Shown here one piece after another: positions 32,401-44,400 of a DNA stretch of 64,000 bases. Positions within the stretch are counted from its first letter, which is position 1. Every line of letters begins with the position of its first letter. The translations under genes and the position numbers were made by a program. Source of the stretch: Amoebophrya sp. A120 (taxonomy: Eukaryota; Sar; Dinophyceae; Syndiniales; Amoebophryaceae); NCBI GenBank assembly GCA_905178155.1, contig CAJINV010000012.1, forward strand, positions 1,616,492 through 1,680,491, given 5' to 3'. Below the pieces are notes generated by a model. It made no database searches, had not been told where the DNA came from, and was given only the letters and a program-made list of their open reading frames with translations.

Positions 32401-35400
32401 GAGTTCCTCGACACAGGCGAAAACGTCGACGAGAAACAAATCGGAACCGGAGAAGTGATCGAGTGGAAAGAAGATCAATACCTCCGCCCGAGCAACCAAA
32501 TGAAAACGGCACTCGAATGGGAAAAAGAAGCAGCGAAGGCGGGGGGGGAGCAATGGGGAATGTTGAACCAGGCCCCGTACGGAAAGAAAGGAAAGGGCTA
32601 CTACTGGCCCGAGGAAGTGGGTTACGGAAACTACTCGGACATGGGCGGAGGAGAGTATCTGTATCAAAATGAAAGCAAGGGGAGCGGAGAATACGAGAAG
32701 GGCGGGGGGTTCTACGACGACTGGGAAGCAGAACAAGAGGGCGACTACGGGAAAGGCCTTGCAAAGAAAAAAGAGGGAAAATGCAGAGCCTTCTACTCCC
32801 AATGCGACGACGGGAAAGAAGAAGGAGAAAAAGAAGAATACAACGAAACGGAAGACGGAGCCCAATTCACAACCAAGGTGAAGGGGGAGCCGCAGGCGCG
32901 CCAGGAGTACGAAGAGGAAATGGTGGCGGATTACGGACCCGGAGGCGAAGGAAAAGCGAAAGGGGACACGGGCAAAAACGAATGGGGACAACACGGGAAG
33001 GAACAGATGACGAAAGGAAAAGGATGGGACACGGAGTGGCCCCACTACGCCACCCCCATGTACGGTCCCAAATCAGGCCCGTACGGAGGAAAAGAAGGAA
33101 TGGAACACTGGTACAAGAAGGGCGGAAAAGGAAAAACGCCCTACGGGAAAATGGGAGAGAAAGGAGGATGGGACTGGGGAAAAGAAAAAAACTGGTGGGC
33201 TGCGGGCAAGGGAGTAGGGGACGGAGGGCACGAAAACTATAACTACGGAAGCGGGACAAAGTGGGGAATGGGCGGAAGTGGATACTACTAGCGGACCCAG
33301 GGTGAGCGGATAGCGGAAGAGCGACGGGATAAGCCGAAGGGAAGCCAGAGGGAGCAGATAGAACACGATGAGAATGACAACAGGAGAAAAAATATGGCAC
33401 AGTCAGAAGACACGAATGAACGATAAGGAGACAGCGATGCGATTGCTTGCCTCGGTTTTGAGTACGATGCTAGTTGTGCTTTTCAGATTACTTACAAATT
33501 TTTGAGTGGCTAGATAGAAGGGGACAGAGGCCTGCATGAAAATAGAGAATGAGGAAGAAAAGCGCATTACTTCACGGAAGGAGTAGATGCGGTAGTTAGT
33601 CTTGTCTCGTGATAGATCTAAGCAGCAGCGTGCGCGCGTAGGATGCGAAATGTAGTGGGAATAGTGCTTCATTAAAGGCGATCAAGAAATGATATGAAGG
33701 CGAAACGGCAGGAGCTTGCTCGGCAACTAGAAGAGATCGAAGCAGGTAGGAAGGTAATGAGCTACGCAAACTAGTTAGAAAAAAAGATCAAAAAATGGCG
33801 CTCCTAGTGCCACGCTTCAAGCCACCGCCGAAGAAAGAGAAAAAAGAAGACGTGCGAAAATTAGACCGGCTGAGCACGCTCCTGGAGGAGATGGAGAGGG
33901 ATACCGAGAAGCTGCGAAAAAAAATAGATGAAGAGGAAAAAAAACCAAAAGAAAGAGCAACGATAGCCGAGCTAATAGAGGAACGGGAAAGCGACACAAT
34001 ATTGACAGGGAAGGCGAAGCCAGCCATGACGATAAAAGATATAAACAAAAGGAGGGGGAGCATGAAAATGCGCCTACTAAAGAACCTTATAGAAGTACGG
34101 AGGAAGAGAAAGACACCCATGACAAAGTGGCTGCGTAGGACGCCGGAGAAAGACGCATCAGGCAGGACGCTAACAATGAAGCAGAGACAGCATATGGCGA
34201 GGGCAATGAGATTGAAAGCAGGGGCCGAAAAAATGAAAAAGCTGTTCGCTGCAGCGATAGAAAGCAAAGAAACAAACACGGAGCTGGAAGACGAGAGAGA
34301 CAAGAAGAGGGCGCTAGGGATAGTCCGTCTGAGGAGGATGAACAGAATACAATGGAAGATACACATCGGCGACGACATGAGAAGGCGGAGGGTGCAGAAT
34401 AAGAAAAAGAAAAAAGAAAAGGCTCAGCTGAGCAAGGATAGAAAAGAAACAATAAACACAAACTCGAAGAACGCACGGAAGCGACTAGCGCAAGCGCTTG
34501 AGTCGGAGGAAGGACACAGAGAATGGCAGAAGCGGGCTCGAGAGCTAATAGAGACGAAATCATATAAAGGGAGCAAAGCCCTAGTTAGATTGACGCGGGC
34601 CGAAAGATTAGAACACGAAAAGAAGAGAAAACAGCGGGCAGCACAAGGACAAGCAAAAAGGACGAAAGAAGCCCGGAAAAGGGAAAATGGCACACAGAGA
34701 GCAGACCGGCTGCGGAAAATTCAGGAAAAAAGAAAGAAAGCAGAGTGAAGGGCGACGGTGAGGAGCGCAGGCGGCGGCTGAGGAATGTGTGCAAGTTAAG
34801 AGGAAAAAACGGGGCCGCTGTACAGACGAGATCCAAGAGAGAGAATGGAGATCAAAATAAAAACGGATAGGAATAACAAAAAAGATGAGAAAGCCGCAGG
34901 GCACCTAGAGAAAAAGATGGTAGAGATGTGCAGTGTGTTCAAAAAATATAAGGAACCCAAAAAGAAAAAAGCAGCGACGAAGTATACTGGTGAAGCAGAG
35001 AGAAAGCGTTAACTTAGAGTAGTAGACTAAGTAGAAGTAGTAGACCTTTTGAACTTACGACGAAAAAGCAGGAAAGTAGCGACCCCCTCCTTATTCTGAG
35101 TTTAGTTTTAATTTATTCTTTTTATTCGAAGCAGTTTGGATAGTGTATAGCTAGCGTAGCATTAGAATGAGCAGTCGGTCCTGATAGTCAAAAACAGTAA
35201 GAAAACAAAGACAAGATGGACCAGAACGAGGGGGATGATGATAGAAAACGGCAGGAAAGCCTGCTACCGCGGGAAACCCCGGAAGGAAGAGAAGACAGCA
35301 CAAGGAGGACGGACACAGAACAGAGGGAAGGTGAGATGGAGGAGGAAAAAGAAGAGCGCAATGATAATGAAGAGGAGCCAGACGGGATATGGAGGGGAGA

Positions 35401-38400
35401 AATGCAAGAAGAAATGGGGGAAGAAGAGAAAAAAGAAAGAAATGACGGGCAAGATGATTTAAGAAGAGAGCGACATATGTTCTGGAATATTAACGGGGTG
35501 AAGCGTCTGAATGCGATTAGGCTAGTGAAAGCTTACAGAGACATAGCGCCAAAAATTACAGGGGCGAGCTGCGCCGAGTTGAAGACCGCCGCGCTGACAC
35601 AAGATCAGGCAGCGTTCAAACATGTAGAAGAGGAGATGAAGAGATTAGGACTAGAGGGGAGGCCAGGAATATACTTCGCAGCCGCCACAGACATGAAAGG
35701 CGTGGCGTCAGAGATGAACTCGGGAGCGGTAGGAATCGTGTACACAGACGAAACGAAGAAGCTACCAAAAAAGACAATGAGAAAGGAGATTTTTCGAAGG
35801 GAAAGGGGGGGCGCATTCTTCCAGAGAGATGCGACAGACAAGGAGGGTATACTTTTATGGATGATCGCAGCAGAGGACGAAAGAGGAATGCTAGTGGTCG
35901 CGTTCTATCGGAGACCGGCAAAGGACACACCGAAGGACAGCGAGGAGGTAGCACACATAAGGAAGCAAATGCAAGAAATGACTTCAGAACTCGAAAAGAT
36001 GATAGAAGAAGCAGGAATAGCCATACTGGCGGGAGACCTAAACTGTCAGCATCAAATTGATGAAAGGGGAAAGGTGAAATTCGAGAGGGAGCGGACAGGA
36101 GTGCAAAAAGTTTACTTCAGCGAAATAATAGAACCGATACAGAAGATTTTCAACAAACATGCTGAAACACTTACAACAGGAGGCCCGACATGCTTCCGAA
36201 ACCCGGAAAATCCGACAGCGATCGATATAGTAGCGATAGCGGAAAAAAGGGCAAAAGTTGTGGCGAAGACCTGTGAAAGAATTCAAATACCGCGGACAGT
36301 AAAAGAGGAAAACGGAGAAGATAAGGAGGTAGAGGGGGAGAATAAAGAAGAGGAGTCGGACCACGTAGCTCTGCTAGCAGACATAGTGTGGATCCCAGAG
36401 CCCGAGAAGCCCACAGAAGAACAAAAACAGAAGAAAGAAAAAGAGCAAAAGAGGTGGAAATTTAATGCGCGCTATACGCTGATGGTGCCGACAGTTGAAA
36501 GCTCAAGGCAGCGAATTGAGATCATAAAAGGGAAAGAAAGACTTCAGAAGAAAAACCCTGTCACGCAGCTGGTGAAATGGCCGAGAAAGTCGGTGACGTT
36601 AGAAAGACTACAGCAGGTGATGGAAAAAGCAGGGACGGCGCCAGAAAATCGCAGGAGCATGCTAGGGATGCAAAAATGGCTGATGGAGAAGCTAGGCGAG
36701 GCAGGCGTGCTGAAACTCAAAGAAGTACCGAAACAGGACGCGAATTACGAAAATTGGCAGAAGAAGAAAAAAGACGAGCGAAAAACGCAAGAGAAAGAGG
36801 AGAAGAACGAGGAAACCGCACGACGACAGGAGCAGAAATCGAAACAGGACGAAATGGAAAAGACATGGCTGGCGTCATTCGCAGAAAAGCCAAAAAAGGA
36901 AGAGAAAAATGAGAAAGCGGTTTATGAGACGGCTAGAAAGGTAAAAGAAGCTGTGTGCGGGGTAGGCAGAGGAATGCCGATGGGGGAGGCGAAGGAAGTA
37001 ACTGTAGGCGGCACACTAGTGCAAGGGGTGGAAGCAGCGACAGAAAGGATAGCGAGTAGCCACCTCCTCAAGTGTGAATTCGTGAGAAAGCAAAATGACA
37101 AAAAGCACGCATATGACGGAAAAGAGCTTGAAAAAGCGCCACGACAGCTCACGCAAGCATGTAAAGAAGTAAAGAGCGTACGACTTACGGGGCCACAATT
37201 ACAAGCCCATGTCTCAAAATTAAACAGTGAAGCAGCAGGCATGGATGGGCTCCGACAAGGAATATACCGCGCCCTTACACCAGAACAATACCAAGTGTTA
37301 GCAGAGGTGTTTAGTAGGTTTTTAAAAGAAGTGGAGGAGTATGAGATGAAGCAAGCGAAACGAGGGAAAGGGGCCGAAGCTCCTGGAGGAGCACCTCAAT
37401 GCGGTGCAGGTGGAGCTGTTGAAAAAACAAACAGCAGCAACAACGGCAATAGAAAAGATCCGGACCGTGATACAGGGGACAGCGGTAGTGAGGGTGTTGC
37501 TGAGCGTAGTGGTATATGAAATGGCGCGGGTAGCCGACAAAAGTGACGCACTCACCCGATGCGGATCAGCATCAAAACCAGGAGCAAGCTGCCAAGCCAC
37601 AGCGCTGCAGGTCCTGGAGACATGTCACGAGGGGGAAGAGAGGGGCGAAGCGGAAACACCGGACGAAAGAAAGGAGGGAGGCAATGGGCAAGAGAAAAGA
37701 AGAAAGGAAGCGGGAGTCTTTGGGCTAGATGCGTCCAACTATTTCAACAATATAGGGCTACCGAGGGCAGTAGCAGCATACAGAGCTGCAAAACTACACC
37801 CGTGTTTCATAAAGTTGATAATAGTAACAGCGTGGACGAAGGACTTATGGATCAGAAACGGGGATTGTTGCGGACACGTGCTAAGACGTCGCGAACTTAT
37901 TCAGGGCGCAGTAGAAACGATGTTAGCGGGGACCCTGATTTTCCTCCCAGGAGTAGAAATAGTCGCGGAGTTCCTCGAAGAAATCTTTAATGAAGACGGT
38001 AGGGCTGAAGAGGAAAGGCTAAAAGCAGCAGATGCCAAGATGAGAACGAGGATTAAAAGGCTTTACAAGGGGGGCGATATCGATACAACTTTCCCCGATT
38101 ACAATGTCAGAGAAGAAGCCGACGAGATCTACCTTAAAGAAGCCCCGCCAGTAGTCACGGGATACAGAAAGGGAGAGAAGGCAACGACAGAGCAGGGAAA
38201 AAGAAAGGTGGATGAGAAAGGAAAAAGGGTGGAGACTCGATACTACTCCGGAACACTCCCCGGAGATGGGAAAAGAAGATGGACCCTATGCGTGCAATAC
38301 GTGGACGACGGCACAGTTGTAATAAAGTTCTTTATCGAAGATATACAAATAGTAGCGCGCGCGCTCAAAGCGGCAAGCTGGGCATATGAGGAAATCTACG

Positions 38401-41400
38401 CAACTGAAGGACAATTCTTGGCACCACAGAAGTGCGAAGTTGCAACGTCGATAGAAGACCCGCTGAGGGTAAACGTGATCCGACAGGCTTTCCAGCCTTT
38501 CGGGATTCTGTTCGAGGAAAAGACATTTCTGAAGATTCTGGGGATCAAAATAGTGCCAAAAGACAAAACGGAACAAGCCAAGGCCCTGAGGGGGCAGGTC
38601 AGACAAAGTATAGGGATAGGACAACGCTTGGCGTGCCAAGTAATGGCGAAAAGGGGAAGGCTTAACGGCGAGGAACTCACGTGGGTAGTGCAGGTTTTCT
38701 TTGTGTCGGCAGTGATATACTTCCTGCCAGTGATGCATTTATATTTCGACCTAGGAGACTGGGCGGAATTGATGGGCGAAATGGCGCTGACAATAGCTGA
38801 AACACTGGGAATGACAACGGAGGCAGTGGAAGAGCTGATGGCCCGAACAGAAACAACGGCGGAGACATTCTACAGGGTAGTGCTCGGGATGAATTTACTC
38901 GGACTAGCTGACCCGTACGCGATGGGACTGAAAACGCTACGCGCAACGGCGCAGGCAAACTACCTAACAGACCCGGCCTTGTTCGCACCATTAGCAACGA
39001 CGCCAGTAAAGGTAGTAGGCGAAGCAAAGGCGGGCATCCCGAAAACAGAAGAACGAAAAATGCTGAAAAGAAAAGAAGCCGACATAGCACTGCTGCGGGC
39101 GCTGAAGGATGGCGCGACAGTTAGGCTATCGCCGGGAAGCGACCTGCGTGCAGTGGGGATCGTGAAGGAGAGAAGCGCGCGGGGTCCCCCAAGGGTAGAG
39201 GATCAGTATACACACAGGGGGAGCGCGGGTCTGGTAGTCAGCAGGAACAGAAAAGGAAGCCTCGGGAAGAAAGGGCAGGGCGATAGGATGCAAAAAATAT
39301 GGGTGAAGCATGCCGGAAATGAAAGAAGTACAACAGTCACAGTACAAGAGGCAAGTGAAAGGACGGAGACACACCTGAGGACGATAGAGACAAAAGTGGA
39401 GCACTTAAAGACTGAAATAAGAACAGAGGAAAAGACTTTCGTGGCATACTGCAACAACGCAATGAGGGCCATAGAAATAGCCACAGAGAGGAGAAAGAAA
39501 GAAGGCGGAGCGGCGCAGATTATACTGCTGGACTGCCACGAGTTAAGGGAGAAGACGCGGGGGATATTACGAAAAGGGCATGGAATAGGCTTGGAGCTAC
39601 AGGAGACAATAGAAAAAGCCGAAAGTGAGGACCCGGGCCTAACTATAGTAACGAGATGGGGAAAAGGAACTGCAAGCAGAGCAGAAGCGACAAGAAATAT
39701 AGACGGAGGGACCAAAGAAGAGATACCGCTCAGGGTGGCGAACGTGCTAAATCACGACAATGAGTGCACGGACTGGGTGCGGTTCGACTTCGGAACGAAG
39801 CGGATTCCATTGAAACCGGTGTGGGAATGGCCGGAAATGTCAAAAATAGAAAGGCAGGTATACATACATAGGAAAATGAAAGACAAGGAGACAGAAGGGG
39901 ACAAAAAGAAAGAAAATGTAGAAGCTGGGGACGGTGATGAAATGAAGCGAGGCTTAGGAGAGAAAGACAGCGCGAAATCTCAAAAGAAGAAAGAAACGAA
40001 AAAGAACACCAACACAGAGAGGATAGGAAAGGAGAGTGGCGCTGCAAGCAGTCAAAGTAAAAGTAGCCGGGCAAATGTAGAAAGAAAGCAAGAAGAAAAA
40101 GGGGAAGAAAGAAGGGAAGGAGAGACACTTTCTGAAACTATGCTGCGACTAATCGAGAAAGAGAAGAAGAAAGCAGAGGAAACTGGTGACGAGATGGCGC
40201 AGGGGGCATTCAGAATAATCCAAAAAGCGACGAAACTGTTGCAGGAGGTAGAGGAGGCGAATAAAGAAGACGATGGTAGAAAGTCAAACGAAAAAGAAAG
40301 GGGACGGGAGGAAGGAGACCAAGAAGAAGGGATCAGCGAAGACGGAGAAGAGGAAGAAAAAAAAAGCTTCTACGGGGCGCAAGAATATGAAGGCACTCGG
40401 AGAGGATACGTGTTCAAAAGAGGGGCGATGGGACAGGGATACTATATAGATCAAGGCCCAGAAGAGGCAACGCGAGCACTTTTTCGGAATCTGGTGGCGT
40501 GGGGGGAGGGTGAGAAAAGGGACGCGATTAATAAGGAGCGGGCGGAGGAAGGTCGAGATGAAAAAGAGGCGGACCAAGAGCAGCAAAAACGGAGAAAAGT
40601 GGAGAAACAAGACAAGAAAGCGAACCAAAACGGTGGAAACGTAGACGAAAAAAAGAAGCAAACGACGGAGGCCTCTAACTTCCCCACAGTCGAGAAATTA
40701 ATGGCAGATGACCCCATGACATTGATGAAGAAAGAGAAAGAACAGCGGGAGAAGGAGCCGAGGATGCAGGAGGAGAAGAGGAGGAGGAGGCAGATGCAGT
40801 ACGAAACTCCTATGCAGCGAGAATTAGCCCAAATGTATAGAGTCCTAGAAAAAGAAAACAGCGATGGAAAATGAATGAAGAAAGAGAAAATAGTGACTGC
40901 AGTGTGTTTCTTCTTTTTTGGAGGAGATTGATGAATGGATAGCAAAGTAGAGGCAATAAGAGACCTCATACGTGAATGAAATAAAGGAGCAAAGAAGACA
41001 CAGACCGGGGCTCAAGGCGAAAAAGGCAAATGCGGGGTGTTCTGGCGGGTGCAGAGGGAAGAGTGTAGACACAAAACGGAACAGAAAAGAGCGAAAAAAA
41101 TGATGTGACTGCGTATGGACCTCGTTTCGACACGTTCCCGCCAGCCCGGAGGGGTGCGGCGATGCTAATCATTTCGTTCCCGCCAGCCGTAAAGGCACGG
41201 CGCTGCTTTTCCTCTCCTTGCACCGGCGAACCGCATGCACTGACGCGCTAGGAAACGAAAAGAAAAAGAAAGAGAAGAAAGAGAAACTATATAAAAGAAG
41301 TGGTGCCAGGGTTGCTAATTTAAAAGACTGCGCTAATGCAGCACCCCCCTTCCCCAAGGGGTCCCCCCGGGGCGGGCGCGATGGCGGCTCTGCGAATGCG

Positions 41401-44400
41401 GAGCTCCGCGGGCCGTTTCTATGGAAACGCATAGAAAAGGGTGCGGGAAGAAGATCGGCAAAACGTGTCTGAAAGGGACACGCCGTTGGGTCGCCCGCCA
41501 TCGTGGTAGGATCACCGTGTCTGATCATTAGACCCCCTGTATACTTTTTAGCGCGCAACCGGCCACGCGCGTAGTTCTTCGAGCAAGTTTGTAAGACTAA
41601 CCCATCAAGGCAATACTGGAACTCCACCTTGCTCGCGGGCTTGGATGGTAAGGCAGGTCAGCCACACATCGCGCCCACTGGTTGCAGCCATGCGTAAGAA
41701 ATCGATAGCGGTTCTGCAGGTGCAGTCGGGTGGTAGCTAGGAAGTGGACCGTGTCTCCACCTAGGGGTATCGGCAGAGGCTAAATCTGTTCTAACGCCCA
41801 GGTATTGGCAGAGGCTAAATCTGTTCTAACGCCGACCCGCCAGGAGTTAAATGGTACTACTACTACTCAACTTGGTCAGAAGTGTACAGCTTTTGGCACT
41901 CATGCAACACAGATTTTCGCATGCTTCAGATTTACCATGACAAGTTGGAATCTTCCAGACCCAGACACTTTTGCATTTCATAACTGGATTCCCAGTCGAA
42001 AAAGGAGCGGAGAAAGTCGTCCGATAAAATGTATCACCTGCGGCAAAAGTATTAATAGTAATTGGGAACAGTCCAGTAGCAGCAACAGTTCTAGCATGAA
42101 AAGGAAAACTCTCTACACTTTCCACGTGTTTTGGCATGATTGAGAAATTGCGTTTTTCTTCTTGAAAAAAAATCGTAAAGATAATGCAATTTCCTCATTT
42201 TGCGATACTTTTGCAAGAAAATGCATAAAGTGCAAAGGGAGCTGATTTTTCGGTACGTGCAGCTGGTCTACTTTGGCCTCGCGCTGGTCATCATGATCGA
42301 CACCACCTATTTCGACTTTGCGGAGCAGTACCTTCCCTCTATTGCCATGCTGACCCCCTTGTTTCTCAGCGTGTTTGTCACCGGATTGTACCTGAAGCGA
42401 GAATATCAAGCGCAAATATGTCTGGGTCTGGAAGAATCCTGCATGTTTGTCATGCTTCTCTGGCATGACTCTCAAACCTGTCATGCACGTTACCCAAGAG
42501 CACCACTTTTCTGTCATGCAGAAAGAAACGCAGTTTGTCATGCAGAATAGGCAACACCTCCTAGAAGCTCAGAAACTTGCCATGCTGAGCAAGCACTTGT
42601 GGCCTCCCCAGGATACGCCACCCAGCTGCATCACAAGTTTCCAGACATCCAGGGATATTTGCTCTTGATAGAGAAAACCAGCTGCATGTGACCGGAACGC
42701 TGCTGCATCATGCTGGTCGGGCGACCCGGTTAGACTCCTCGCAAGTCAGCAAGAAGTCGCAGTCGGTCGAGGCGTTGCTCGAAGACCGCGAGAGGCAAGC
42801 GATGTATCACATAGAAAAAAGCAGGCATAATTTGTAATGCAAAAATAAATACACACAAAAATCTGTACTGCGCATGATCCTAAACAGCATGCTATGGGGC
42901 CGCCCATGGTAAATTTTTCTGTGTATTTCTTTTTGCATTACAAATAGTAAATAGGCTCTACTTCCTGCTTTTTCCTCTGGGATACGATGCACAATCTGAT
43001 CATCGGCCCGGAAACGACACCGGCGGACGCGGCAGAAGATGTCGCAGGTGGCGCCTTTCGAGGACGCACAAGTAGTCAGGACAGCTCTCCGCAGGAGAGC
43101 TTGCTGTCCGACACTGACTATGATGAAAATCCAGCTGCTGGTGCGCACGACCATCTGATGCCGCGGTCTCATGTTTCCTCCGCGGAACAAGACCTGCGTG
43201 ACGCGACAGCGGAGTGCGAAAAAACCGCTTCGGATCTACTGGCGCTGCAGCGAAGAACGAGCGCAGGTTTTAATAATTGCTGAACTTTTTTAGTGGCTAA
43301 GCTTTTTGGATGTGGATATTTTTTCCTACACCACACCGTGCGACCTCTGTAGAAGTACAACTGTAAAACGGTACTCGTTTTTTTGATGAAAGAAGGGCCA
43401 TCAGGTTCCAAGCACTTCTACTTTGTTTGTACCGGCATGTAGGAGGTCTTGAGAATTTTATTGAAAAAGAAGCACGACCCTATATCATGCGATGAATGAG
43501 AATAAACCTATCAACGAACTACTGGCCACAGATCTTGCCGACGCAGCAAAAGCCATGGATAAAACGGTGGACGAATTGGTCCGGCACTCCAACAGGCGAG
43601 TGAGCGCCTTGCGCGTGCATTTGCAGAAGAAGTTCACGCATTTTACCGCCAAGTTCACCGAGCACCACTACTCCCCCACGGGGAATTTTATGATCTACGC
43701 GATGGGCAGTTTGATCGTATTTTTCTCTTACGGTGCGAGCAAGTGGGTGCACTCCTACTGCTATGCATTGCAAATATGTCTGGGTCTGGAAGATTCTTTC
43801 TTACATTTGTCATGCATGTCTGACATGACTCGAGAATCCGTGATGCATGGCCACGAAAAGGCTCTCCTATCTGTCATGTAAAAACGTTGTTTCTCATGCG
43901 GAATACGCAACACATCGCAGCTCAAAAATTTGTCATGCGTGGCTGCGTATTGCAGTCCGGCTAAAAGTGTATTACACTTTTAGCATTACAAGTTTCCAGA
44001 CCCAGACATATTTGCAGTTGATAACTGCGGCCCGGACTTTTGCAAGCACCCGGAGAACTGCGTCATCGCGTTCCTGCTCCCGCACTTCAACCACACCGCA
44101 ATCTGCACGTTTTGGATCGGTATCAAGTGCAAAAATGTCTGGGTCTGGAAGATTGCAAGGTTTGTCATGCACATCATTTTGCATGGCCCGTGATGTCTGT
44201 GATGTATGCCCCAGCATCACAATTTTTTTGCGGGCATCTTGATGCCTATCCCGCATGAGAAATGCCCTCTCCGCGGAGCTAAAACTGGACGCCTCTTGCT
44301 GCTCATGCAATACAGATTTTTTTAGATTCCAAAAATAGCATCACAAGTTGCATTCTTCCAGACCCAGACACTTTTGCAATCCATAACCGGGGTCGGCATT

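Larger units (their letters stand above)
31821..41861 (+). mobile_element. Four-ORF non-LTR retrotransposon starting with the spliced leader
   Basis: About 10.04 kb. Order: spliced leader, 5' UTR to 32127, Gly/Lys-rich ORF1 (32128-33291), basic ORF2 (33795-34748), endonuclease ORF3 (35216-37519), RT ORF4 (about 37350-40874 in the +1 frame), 3' UTR with a 35-bp repeat pair (41766-41835) and a TACTACTACTAC tail at about 41850. No long terminal repeats. The coding strand is strongly purine-rich, unlike the host genes. Uninterrupted ORFs suggest a recent insertion. It sits in the same orientation as the host gene. Confidence 0.85.
31646..41987 (+). mobile_element. Family 1 introner split by a 10-kb retrotransposon (one intron)
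   Basis: Left part 31646-31820 starts TATCAAATGCAAAAATGTCT; right part from about 41862 ends CCAGACACTTTTGCATTTCA. Together they align along their length with the intact introner 13400-13666 (CATGAGAAACTC... and CAACTTGGTCA...GGCACTCATGCAAC). TSD CTGG at 31642-31645 and 41984-41987. Joining CTG G to AT TCC keeps the host frame, so the 10.3-kb intron could still be spliced. Confidence 0.88.

Noticed and set aside
32029-33045. 338-residue minus-strand open frame
   Set aside because: Complement of the purine-rich retroelement ORF1; the hydrophobic Phe/Leu/Ser composition is what the complement of Lys/Glu/Gly codons gives.
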